Shown here: piece after piece, positions 8,935 through 16,098 of the stretch
Layout of the letters: each line of letters starts with the position of its first letter
How positions within the stretch are numbered: the stretch's first letter is position 1
Notes under the pieces: model-generated
What the model was told of the DNA's origin: nothing
Databases searched by the model: none
The model's input: the letters and a program-made list of their open reading frames with translations, nothing else
Source of the DNA: Halopseudomonas litoralis
Lineage (GTDB): Bacteria > Pseudomonadota > Gammaproteobacteria > Pseudomonadales > Pseudomonadaceae
NCBI RefSeq assembly: GCF_900105005.1
Contig: NZ_LT629748.1
Span: 2,976,001-3,040,000 of the forward strand
Direction: 5' to 3'
Length of the DNA stretch: 64,000 nucleotides
Program-made: the position numbers and the translations under genes

Positions 8935-9297
8935 ATGGCCTCCAACATATACGGCGAGCCCATCCCCGACCTCGCTGTAACGAATACCCCAACGGAACTG
9001 CCGCAGCGTGCCGATGGACGGCCGTGCAATATTTTTGGGGAAATCATTGATGATCCACAGACCGTTGCGGAGCAAAACCTGCTACTTCCCGCAGCACCTA
9101 AGCGGATGCTTTTGACCCAAGGGACTGTCGATTCAGTCTTCGCGGGCCTCGGTGCATTCGCTGGTTTGATTGCAGCCACAAGTGCTGCACAAGACATTGC
9201 GACTGAAGATTGGGCGCGCGGGTTCTGCCACGATTATGTTGATCATGAGGGTGAAGTTAACGGTCTTGGGGAGCCTGCATACTTCCTTGAAGACTGA
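8935..9297 (+). CDS. Orphan small protein with duplicated NI(Y/F)GExIxD motif
   Basis: I do not recognise this 120-residue protein. A strong Shine-Dalgarno (AAGGAGAAGGAT, ending one base before the ATG region) supports translation. The motif NIYGEPIPD (residues 4-12) recurs as NIFGEIIDD (about 32-40), suggesting a small internal duplication or a repeated binding motif. A short hydrophobic Ala/Gly segment (VFAGLGAFAGLIAATSAA, about 66-83) could be one membrane-associated helix; the C-terminus is acidic. It stands alone between the type I restriction operon and the TIR cassette, a position typical of defence cargo, but no function can be assigned. Confidence 0.6.
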   Translation: MASNIYGEPIPDLAVTNTPTELPQRADGRPCNIFGEIIDDPQTVAEQNLLLPAAPKRMLLTQGTVDSVFAGLGAFAGLIAATSAAQDIATEDWARGFCHDYVDHEGEVNGLGEPAYFLED

Positions 9298-9709
9298 CTT
9301 CGAAAGTGGACCCCACAGACAAGACAGGTAGTGCTTGAATTTAAGAAATCACCCGGATCTCTCTCGCAGCTGAAAAGCGTTGCCCTGATCCAACTGATTC
9401 TCCGGCTGCTACCGTTCTCGGAACGTACTTATCCTTCAATAGGCTGCAACATGTTCCATTTAAGCCAAAAACCGCTGACGCCGGGTCGTTTTTTCTTGGC
9501 GGCGAACTCGGCTTGGGCGAAACGCGTTTGCTTCATGCTGGTTCTTGGTCAGTGCGTAACGGTGGCATTATATCGAAAGACGAAAGCGAGCTGAATTGAT
9601 CAGCGCTGCCCTAGAGAGGAACAGTTTCTGGGCTGGCATTTCACATCTGAGCCTTCGCCTTGTATGGAGTGCTCAAGGAAGTCACCCCATACAAAGGTAC
9701 GTGGCTACC
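9298..9709. other. 412-base gap between the orphan gene and the TIR gene
   Basis: The two plus-strand open frames here (9331-9594 and 9596-9877) have no good ribosome-binding site and no recognisable content, and the second runs into the TIR gene on the opposite strand. I regard the stretch as non-coding, possibly relic sequence. No terminator with a T-run is evident on either strand. Confidence 0.4.
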
Positions 9710-10492
9710 TTAAGCCTCCAAAGGAAGAACAGCCGCTGCGATCTTCTCTGCAATATCAGCAACCGAATCATCGGTAGTCGTAAAACCAGCAAGATCAGGC
9801 AATATTCCGCTGTACTGCTGCACATCTTCAAACGTAACGCCGTGAAGCACAGGGATAAGTGTGGATTTGTTCAATAACGCCCCCAGCTCGCGCTCGGTCC
9901 AGAATCTCCCTGTTAGATACGCTGGAGTCAACAGCGCTATACCGGTTTTAGCCTTCTTCAAGCCTGCATCCATCTGAAGCGACTGACTTCGCCCTGGAAC
10001 AATGGCGACCTCGTCAAACCAAACAGCCACCCCTAATTCTTCTAAACATGCACGCAGTTCTCCTGCCACGTTGGCCCCATCAATCCGCGCATAGCTCAAA
10101 AACGAGTCATACTCCCTAGGGTCAGCGAAAGCTACTGCCTGATGTACTCGGTCTGCTAATTGCCTCTCAGAATCAGTGTATCGAAGCCCGCCCGTCGACG
10201 AACGTAAACTTCGATTAAGCTCTGTGATGACCTTTGCGTTGTGCTGACGAGCTCGGCTGTTGTACACGTTGACTTCGGACTCAACCTTTCTATTTTGAGT
10301 TTCAACATTGCGGTTATAGGTATCTACCTGCGCCCGTACCTTTCGGTTGTGAATCTCAATCTGGCGATTGTGGTCTTCAACCCGCCTCTTATTTTCCCTA
10401 TTTATCCGGGTAATATCACGGTTCAGTTGCTGCTGAGCTTTACGCTGCGCCTCTTGAATGCGTCGCCGCAATTGCGCCTGGCTAATTGCCAT
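9710..10492 (-). CDS. Coiled-coil TIR-domain protein, candidate NADase effector
   Basis: The 260-residue protein has an N-terminal coiled coil (about 1-100) and a C-terminal TIR domain (about 127-260; YDSFLSYARIDGANVAGEL, VAVWFDEVAIVPG, GIALLTPAYLTGRFWTERELGALL). W198 and E202 form the WxxxE pattern that includes the catalytic glutamate of NAD-cleaving bacterial TIR domains, so enzymatic activity is plausible. In the coiled coil, Asn(-Arg) recurs at positions 24, 31, 42, 49, 60, 67, 78 and 85, i.e. alternating 7- and 11-residue steps. The start is fixed by an AGGAGGTGA Shine-Dalgarno (in 10494-10504). It is the second gene of a two-gene cassette. No Thoeris ThsA or CBASS cyclase is adjacent. 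A defensive role is inference from domain and position. Confidence 0.88.
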   Translation of the reverse strand: MAISQAQLRRRIQEAQRKAQQQLNRDITRINRENKRRVEDHNRQIEIHNRKVRAQVDTYNRNVETQNRKVESEVNVYNSRARQHNAKVITELNRSLRSSTGGLRYTDSERQLADRVHQAVAFADPREYDSFLSYARIDGANVAGELRACLEELGVAVWFDEVAIVPGRSQSLQMDAGLKKAKTGIALLTPAYLTGRFWTERELGALLNKSTLIPVLHGVTFEDVQQYSGILPDLAGFTTTDDSVADIAEKIAAAVLPLEA

Positions 10493-10493
10493 A

Positions 10494-10542
10494 AATCACC
10501 TCCTGCTTCAGCTTTCCTGGAATATGGAGGTCATAGGTGATT
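10494..10542 (-). promoter_or_regulatory. Potential pairing over the TIR gene ribosome-binding site, with an 8-codon leader frame
   Basis: On the minus strand AATCACCT (10542-10535) is complementary to AGGTGATT (10501-10494), which contains half of the TIR gene's extended Shine-Dalgarno. Between them lies a tiny frame (ATG ACC ... AGC TGA, eight codons) that stops just before the ribosome-binding site. This arrangement could couple TIR translation to ribosome passage, but nothing beyond complementarity is seen. Confidence 0.35.
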
Positions 10543-10565
10543 AGATATGTAGCCATAACACCTCC

Positions 10566-10811
10566 TCAGCGCTTCTTGTTAGATTGGGAAAGAGCCGAGG
10601 CTGCGAGCGCCTTGGTGGCCTCGCTGTATTTGCTCGAAAGGAGCACTCGAGAGGCCTCCGACTCCATCGCTTTTCCGGTTTCTTTAGACGAGCTTGACTG
10701 GGAAAGAACAGATCCGGCTAATTTCTTGGCGATGGCTGATGCACTAGGGTCTCGTAACGTTTCCGCCGCCTGTTTCGCGATTTTTGAGGATGTTTGCTTT
10801 AAGTTTGGCAT
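10566..10811 (-). CDS. Small Ala/Ser-rich duplicated protein paired with the TIR gene
   Basis: The 81-residue basic protein consists of two tandem repeats of about 38 residues. Residues 16-39 (LRDPSASAIAKKLAGSVLSQS region) align with residues 54-77 (LSSKYSEATKALAASALSQS region), sharing S(V/A)LSQS. It has no signal peptide or membrane segment and is predicted mostly helical. Short proteins of this look recur beside TIR-domain genes in accessory DNA, but I know of no assigned function; partner, inhibitor or sensor of the TIR protein are all possible. AGGAG lies seven bases before the ATG. It is upstream of the TIR gene with a 73-base gap, so the two are probably cotranscribed. Confidence 0.7.
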   Translation of the reverse strand: MPNLKQTSSKIAKQAAETLRDPSASAIAKKLAGSVLSQSSSSKETGKAMESEASRVLLSSKYSEATKALAASALSQSNKKR

Positions 10812-10815
10812 GATA

Positions 10816-10864
10816 GGTTCTCCTATGTTGCCCGTTCATAGAACCAAACCTCGATAGGAGAACC
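10816..10864 (-). promoter_or_regulatory. 11-bp hairpin sequestering the Shine-Dalgarno of the TIR-partner gene
   Basis: On the minus strand GGTTCTCCTAT (10864-10854) and ATAGGAGAACC (10826-10816) form a perfect 11-bp stem around a 27-base loop. The 3' arm contains the AGGAG that serves the ATG at 10811, four bases past the stem. In RNA this would hide the ribosome-binding site; as DNA it could equally be a repressor-binding dyad. Confidence 0.5.
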
Positions 10865-11358
10865 GTTCAGCAGTGAGCAGTTGACGCTTCCGCCATTTGT
10901 TGGCTCAATGTGAACCCATATCAGGATCTGGCATGGTCCATACCATCTGGCTTCTGGTGATGCGGATGGGTGCGTTCGGTCGCCAAACTTCTACGTACTC
11001 ATCCGCAGCTTTCACTTGCGCCAGTCCTCTTTAGAGGTGCGCCCACCAAAATACACAACATGTAGCGTTTTTTGGCCAGCCAAATCGCAATATAGAGTGT
11101 GGTTAAAGTAAACGCAAGCCTGTCTCTGCGGCTGTACTTTTTTACAGTTCCCGCTGCGTTACCTGATGATGATCTCCACTGCTTTAAAGGGCCTGTTAGC
11201 TCTGGATCAACTTACAGAGATAGCTCACGCTTAAGCCCTTTCAATGTATGCGTCAGGCCATTACCGGGTGAAGTACGGTTAGATCTTGAGCTGCGGGTGC
11301 GGGCGACTGGTGTGCGGGCCCGATGCCACCGCCGCATCGACTGATGATTCCCAAGCTG
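10865..11358. other. Non-coding stretch between the TIR cassette and traG
   Basis: No supported gene lies in this ~500-base stretch, which separates cargo from the transfer operon. The only longer frame (plus strand 11099-11344) lacks a ribosome-binding site and family resemblance. A small palindrome ATGGTccatACCAT occurs near 10932. The promoter of the TIR cassette should lie in its left part (upstream on the minus strand), but no convincing consensus is visible. Confidence 0.4.
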
Positions 11359-12924
11359 TTACCGCATTCTTCCCTTGGTCGCTGCGCTGGCTACTGCGCT
11401 TGAAGCTGAATCGCCTGCTGTTTTTGTGCTTTCCGCACCCTTACCCAACTGTTGGCCGAACTGACTGCCCGCTTTAAACCCAGCCCACGCCATTACCGCC
11501 ATCCAGATCATCGGCAACAACAAGAACATCGCCCACTCAATCATGACCAGCAATGATTTGTCGTACAGGTTGGCCATCCCAAATGCCGTTTCCAGCGCAC
11601 CTGTGGTTGAAGCACCGCCGCTGTACAGCATGGTAATCAGGTTATTGCTCAGCCACCTGGCCAGCTCCCACCAGAAGGTCAGAAACCAGATGGCAAATAG
11701 TCCGAAGGTCGCTGTGCCAGCGACAGTCAAGCTGTAGCCGGACATGACCATGATCAAGGGCAAAGGGATAATCACCGCCATAACCAGGACTGCCTGGACC
11801 ATAGGCAACGCCATTTTCAGCATATCCATACCGGCTTTTCCTTTGGCCACGTACACGCCGCCGCCTACGCTTCCTACCATGCCAGAAGCGACGCCTGTTA
11901 CTGCATCAATGGCATTCTCTACTCGACCGCCACCGCCGATATCCCGATAGCCTGCCACCGGTCGCAGGTGCCTGCCGTTAGCCGCACTTTCCCGAGGGCT
12001 GACCATACGCCTGATGACGGCCTCCTCGGCAGACGCGTGCACCCCTACCGCAGCCTGGATACTCGTCCACAAGCTGGGATTGACCTCATCATAAAGGCGC
12101 TTGCGCAAACCGTGGACGCTGTCTGACCACCATTCCGAGCAACTTGGGTAGCCGGGCAGTCCCGGACCGGTATTACTTCTGGCAGAGTCCCGCGCCTCTA
12201 CATATGGAAACCCCTGGATGGGTCGAGGCGCATAGAAGGAGTCGTACAAACCCGGCGTATTCACCAGATGCTGAGAGCCCAGCCATGCGGTGTCTCTGGC
12301 CAAAGCGCGGTCCATGTTGGGTTGCTCTCTGAACAGTTTGTTACGCGCAGCGCCGTAACATGCCAGCTGAAACTCGCTGACTTCCAGCCGCAGCACCTGA
12401 TCCTCGACCTCCTGCAGGTCAACTTCGGTAGCGATCGATTGCCAGTCAGGTGTGCAAGGGATGGCCGCGACAGCTGTATTGGTCAGCCCCTTCGAGAGGA
12501 TGTGCACAAACGCCCACCAGAGCGGAATGCTTGCGGTTTGTCCGGCCATCGAATTGAGCGTAGCGCTACCCCATTCACCTTCCCCGACCACCGCGACGGA
12601 GCAGACGTTTCCGCTATCGTCGAGTCGAGGAATGTTGTTGGCTGGGTTGATTGAGACGTTGAGCAGGGGCAAGCACGTAAACGCGTAACACAACACCATG
12701 GCGTACAGCCCGGTCTCAATCCGGTTGATTGCCACCTTACCCCGGTTGCCTTCATCATCGCCTTCCCGGCGTGCCCGGAACCATTCAGATACCATCATGG
12801 CAATAAAGGGCACTGCTGCCAGCCCGGTCATCATCAAGGTATTCCACAGGGAGTTGTTGACGATCCAGGCCAACAGCAGCAAGGGCGCTTCCATGTAATC
12901 GGTGACAACCAGGTTGGCGTTCAT
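11359..12924 (-). CDS. traG: Conjugal transfer protein TraG (N-terminal TraG family), inner-membrane
   Basis: The 521-residue protein matches the TraG_N-type protein of PFGI-1-class ICEs, an inner-membrane component of the mating-pair apparatus. It has hydrophobic segments near the N-terminus (LLLLAWIVNNSLWNTLMMTGLAAVPFIAMMV and a second around 75-95), a cysteine-containing periplasmic middle, and a cluster of membrane helices at about 375-490. It ends in an Ala/Ser/Thr-rich tail. I start it at the ATG 12924 because that ATG overlaps the preceding stop (ATGA), a pattern seen across this operon, rather than at the in-frame ATG twelve bases upstream. It is the last recognisable gene of the transfer operon. 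Confidence 0.88.
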   Translation of the reverse strand: MNANLVVTDYMEAPLLLLAWIVNNSLWNTLMMTGLAAVPFIAMMVSEWFRARREGDDEGNRGKVAINRIETGLYAMVLCYAFTCLPLLNVSINPANNIPRLDDSGNVCSVAVVGEGEWGSATLNSMAGQTASIPLWWAFVHILSKGLTNTAVAAIPCTPDWQSIATEVDLQEVEDQVLRLEVSEFQLACYGAARNKLFREQPNMDRALARDTAWLGSQHLVNTPGLYDSFYAPRPIQGFPYVEARDSARSNTGPGLPGYPSCSEWWSDSVHGLRKRLYDEVNPSLWTSIQAAVGVHASAEEAVIRRMVSPRESAANGRHLRPVAGYRDIGGGGRVENAIDAVTGVASGMVGSVGGGVYVAKGKAGMDMLKMALPMVQAVLVMAVIIPLPLIMVMSGYSLTVAGTATFGLFAIWFLTFWWELARWLSNNLITMLYSGGASTTGALETAFGMANLYDKSLLVMIEWAMFLLLPMIWMAVMAWAGFKAGSQFGQQLGKGAESTKTAGDSASSAVASAATKGRMR

Positions 12925-13283
12925 GTGTGGCCCCATGTTGCATACAGGTTGTACGTCTCAACCACCACGGCAAGTATTACGACGGCGCACTCCAGGCGAT
13001 GTAACCGAGCCAGGCCTTCAGTCCCACCATCCGCATCCTCCTTCAGCCATTGCACTACCCGCTTACGCAGTTGCCCCATCCATGCCAGTACCAGGAGGGC
13101 ATACAACAACAAGCGCCAGACCAGTAAGGCGGGGGCTGCTGACTCCAGTAGCTGCCCATAACCGTCGATTCCGCCGGCCAGCCGCGATCCCAGGTACACC
13201 ATCATCAAGCCGACAATGAACGTGACCAGAGTTGCAATGGTCGCTACCAGGGTCAGGCGCTTGAAGTTGCCTTTGTCGCTCAT
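12921..13283 (-). CDS. Small membrane protein of the ICE transfer operon
   Basis: The 120-residue protein has three predicted membrane segments (about 10-32, 50-70 and 95-112) separated by a basic loop (RKRVVQWLKEDADGG). I do not recognise a named family, but a small hydrophobic gene between the TIGR03755 gene and traG is usual in this ICE class. It overlaps both neighbours by one to four bases, so it is translated as part of the operon. A role at the inner-membrane part of the mating channel is inferred from position only. Confidence 0.75.
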   Translation of the reverse strand: MSDKGNFKRLTLVATIATLVTFIVGLMMVYLGSRLAGGIDGYGQLLESAAPALLVWRLLLYALLVLAWMGQLRKRVVQWLKEDADGGTEGLARLHRLECAVVILAVVVETYNLYATWGHT

Positions 13284-14722
13284 CAGGGCGTTCCGGGGCT
13301 GGGTTTAGGGCGGCCTCGGCTATCGAACAGGGAATCTGGCGAGAATGTTTCCGCCTGGCTGGCACCCTCTGATCTGCCAGCCGCGCGCTCAAGTGCGATC
13401 ATGGCTGTGTTGTTTGCCATTGCAGTACGGATTTCCAGCTCTGTCTTGAGGGCGTCGATATCCCGATCCAGCGAGTCGAACTTCTGGTTCAGCGCCGGCG
13501 CGATGGGTGACTGCACGCTGGCGGAGACCTCGGCGATTGCGGGTTCAGTCATTCCGGCCAGTAACGTGCGCCGGGCCCACATGGCTTTGATCAGGGTGCG
13601 TGACAGTGCCATTTCACTTGCCAGCCGGTGAGCCAGCAGCTCCGAGTCCGGGTCCGCCCGAATGGCTTCGATGACGCCGCGGGAAACAGCCAGGCCCTCA
13701 CCGCCTGAAACCTGTCGCAGGTTCTCGGGGTTGATCTCCAGGGACCCGGCAATCAGCTGGACCAAAATACTCAGGATGTTTTGCTGTTCTTCTTCCAAAT
13801 CCTTGATTAACCCGGTTCCGGCACGGCCCGCCCCACGCTCGCAGTTATCACAGGTCTGCAGGCGTGTTTCGCCAATGGCTTTGGTAATCCAAACCGCTGC
13901 ATCTTCAGGAGTGCCCCATAAAGTACACATGCCACCCCGGCAGACCCCGGTACCAGTTGCCACGTTACCTGCCTGGTTGCCACCACCAGGCCAGGATCCG
14001 CTGTTGGTGGGTGCAGCTCCCCAGCCGGTGCCTCCACCGCTGATCGGCTGGGTTTCCATGGAGCTACGCTCATGCAGCAAGTTATAGCCAGCCACCACAA
14101 CATCGGTGACGACATTGATCGGCTCCTGGCCCTGGCCACCACGCTTGCTGCCTCCCACCCAGGTCACGCCGTCATTCCCAGCCGTTTGTTCCACCTGTGC
14201 CTGAGCCTGAACGGGGTCACGGGTACTCGCTGCCGCATCTGACCAGGCCTCACCCGCAGCTACCTGCTGCAATCTTGAGCCCATCATCCAGTCGCCCATC
14301 TGGCCGGCCATGCTCTGACATGACAGCTTGCCCCGGTCAAAGTCCAGTCTGCCCTGCAACACACCGTTGCTCAGCAGCTCATACAACTGTGGGTAAGAGC
14401 GTTGGATGATCATGGCCGGCAGCGATGCCACGGCCCCTTGGGCGTTCTGAATCACGTTACCCATCAGGTTCTGGAAGCTATTGGTCACGCCATTGAGTGA
14501 ATTTGATACCGAGTATCCGAGATCAAAATTGCCGCAGGATGCGTCCATGTTCCAACGCACACCCATGTTGACCAAGGCAGGCGACTGAGGAATGCCGGAA
14601 GACGCGGCAATGGAAATCGGGTTGGCACCACCAATGCGGTAGTAGACCTCATCCGCTGCGCTAACCGTCAGGCTTGATGCCAGTAGCGCTATTGCGAAGA
14701 ATAGAGTTATTCGGCGCTTCAT
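13283..14722 (-). CDS. ICE protein of the TIGR03755 (PFL_4711) family, TraH-like
   Basis: The 479-residue exported protein begins with a clear signal peptide (MKRRITLFFAIALLASSLTVSA). Its body (VYYRIGGANPISI, then NMDASCGNFDLGYSVSNSLNGV) matches the TIGR03755 family of PFGI-1-like ICEs, functionally placed with the periplasmic TraH group of F-type mating channels. It contains paired cysteines (CGNF, CRGGMC, CDNC) that suggest disulfides and a C-terminal coiled coil with a Pro/Ser-rich end. The start is the ATG at 14722, preceded by GGATGAG; a long upstream extension of the frame is ruled out because it would overlap the previous gene. Confidence 0.9.
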   Translation of the reverse strand: MKRRITLFFAIALLASSLTVSAADEVYYRIGGANPISIAASSGIPQSPALVNMGVRWNMDASCGNFDLGYSVSNSLNGVTNSFQNLMGNVIQNAQGAVASLPAMIIQRSYPQLYELLSNGVLQGRLDFDRGKLSCQSMAGQMGDWMMGSRLQQVAAGEAWSDAAASTRDPVQAQAQVEQTAGNDGVTWVGGSKRGGQGQEPINVVTDVVVAGYNLLHERSSMETQPISGGGTGWGAAPTNSGSWPGGGNQAGNVATGTGVCRGGMCTLWGTPEDAAVWITKAIGETRLQTCDNCERGAGRAGTGLIKDLEEEQQNILSILVQLIAGSLEINPENLRQVSGGEGLAVSRGVIEAIRADPDSELLAHRLASEMALSRTLIKAMWARRTLLAGMTEPAIAEVSASVQSPIAPALNQKFDSLDRDIDALKTELEIRTAMANNTAMIALERAAGRSEGASQAETFSPDSLFDSRGRPKPSPGTP

Positions 14723-14723
14723 C

Positions 14724-15677
14724 TCATCCTCCGGTGTGCACGAGCAATACCTGGCCACGCCGCTCACAGCAGCTGTAAGGCCGCCACAGCGCCCAAACAT
14801 AATCACCACTGCCATCGGTTCGATCGCCATACGAGGCAAGATGCCCGCGGTCCGGCCAGACAGCGCAGCTGCTTTCGAGGCTAGGCGCCAATGCCTGCCA
14901 TCTATGGGTAGACGCATCACCCTCCACGACGGCCGATAACGGCGGCCACCAGCCGTCGCGAGCAACCGGGGTGAGCGGCTGGTAAACATGCGGCGAATTG
15001 CGACGGGTGACCAGGTCGGCTACGCGCTGTGCCGCCAGCGCCCCGCCGCGATAGTCATCGGATTGAGAAACGAAGCCACTACGTGGGTAGATATTTCCCC
15101 AGTTATCCCCCAGCCGTCCCAGCTCGCGCATGCCGGGGGTATAGGCCTGGGGATACAGCCGCTCAACCAACGCATGCCGCCAGCCCACAGTGTCCAGCGT
15201 GGACAAGAAGTGCGGGTTCATGGAGAAGGTGCCCGACGCGCAAATCATGCCCGACATGTTATTCAGCGCCGAGAAGATTGAGGTGGCCGGGTGGCCGATG
15301 GCATCGACATTCTTGAACCGCAAAATATCCCGTGCATTGGCATGCCGGCTGGTCATATTGCCGCCGCCGTCTGCCCGGCCGCTGCCGGGCGGACTCATCG
15401 CAGCAACATCTGTCCAGGGATTCGCTCCGGTGCTGTTGTAGCTGGAGACCACCAGCTCCGGGACATAATGTTTGACCTTTACTGATGTTCTTACGGTGCA
15501 GCCATACGAGCAGAACAGCCAGGCACAGATACCCACCGCTTGATAATCCACACAGGCTGGGGAAACCGCTGAAGACACAATCTCCGCCGTGGAGATCTCA
15601 CCAGCCTGCACCGGCGCTGTAGCCAGCACGACCAGACAGAGCCCAATGAATCCGTTAAGAAGCGTTCTACTCTGCAT
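14724..15677 (-). CDS. ICE protein of the TIGR03756 (PFL_4710) family, TraU-like
   Basis: The 317-residue protein has a signal peptide (MQSRTLLNGFIGLCLVVLATAPVQA) and a cysteine-rich periplasmic body (CVDYQAVGICAWLFCSYGC). It also has the family pattern LYPQAYTPGMRELGRLGDNWGNIYPRSGF and a C-terminal YSCCERRG. This is the TraU-like component of the F-type mating-pair system in this ICE class; the many cysteines imply disulfide folding in the periplasm. The chosen ATG overlaps the end of the upstream gene by 11 bases. One base separates its stop from the next start. Confidence 0.9.
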   Translation of the reverse strand: MQSRTLLNGFIGLCLVVLATAPVQAGEISTAEIVSSAVSPACVDYQAVGICAWLFCSYGCTVRTSVKVKHYVPELVVSSYNSTGANPWTDVAAMSPPGSGRADGGGNMTSRHANARDILRFKNVDAIGHPATSIFSALNNMSGMICASGTFSMNPHFLSTLDTVGWRHALVERLYPQAYTPGMRELGRLGDNWGNIYPRSGFVSQSDDYRGGALAAQRVADLVTRRNSPHVYQPLTPVARDGWWPPLSAVVEGDASTHRWQALAPSLESSCAVWPDRGHLASYGDRTDGSGDYVWALWRPYSCCERRGQVLLVHTGG

Positions 15678-16098
15678 GGGACATGGCCTCCTCAATGAGA
15701 TAGACGGCACGCGCCACGTCCGTTTCGCCATATACGACATTGCCGTCGACCACCACCGCCGGGATCTTCTCAACGCCTAACACCCAGGCTCGGGATACGG
15801 CCAGAGCCGCGTGCTCGTAACGCTCCAGCATCTCTGTCCAGCGCTCGCCCTGCATACGCCCCAACGCAACAGAGCCGGCCTGATCCGGGTTGGCAGGCAG
15901 GCCCAGAGACAACACCTCGTCCAGTCCCACCAGAGCATCCAGTTCGACCACCACCGCGTTCGATGGGACATTGCTCAGCGTCAGGTGTGAGGCGCTGAAC
16001 ACTTCGATACCTGCAAAGGCTGGAGTGGACAGGAGCATGCTGATACCCAGGGTATTCAGGGCAATGACGGAGGTTTGAATCCAGCAGCGGGTTCTCAT
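15667..16098 (-). CDS. ICE protein of the TIGR03757 (PFL_4709) family, TrbC-like
   Basis: The 143-residue periplasmic protein carries a signal peptide (cleavage probably after AFA, about residue 29) and the family's thioredoxin-like C-terminal pattern VLGVEKIPAVVVDGNVVYGETDVARA. Members sit directly between the VirB4-like ATPase and the TraU-like protein in this class of ICEs and are thought to act with TraU/TraW-type factors. It overlaps the ATPase stop by four bases (ATGA) and the next gene by 11. Confidence 0.88.
   Translation of the reverse strand: MRTRCWIQTSVIALNTLGISMLLSTPAFAGIEVFSASHLTLSNVPSNAVVVELDALVGLDEVLSLGLPANPDQAGSVALGRMQGERWTEMLERYEHAALAVSRAWVLGVEKIPAVVVDGNVVYGETDVARAVYLIEEAMSHAE

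Noticed and set aside
9331..9877. Two plus-strand open frames (87 and 93 codons) after the orphan gene
   Set aside because: No convincing ribosome-binding site, no recognisable motif, and the second overlaps the well-supported TIR gene on the other strand.
11099..11344. Plus-strand open frame between the TIR cassette and traG
   Set aside because: No ribosome-binding site and no family resemblance; the peptide looks random.
14723..14989. Long N-terminal extension of the TIGR03755 protein
   Set aside because: It would overlap most of the end of the TIGR03756 gene, and the ATG at 14722 gives a clean signal peptide.
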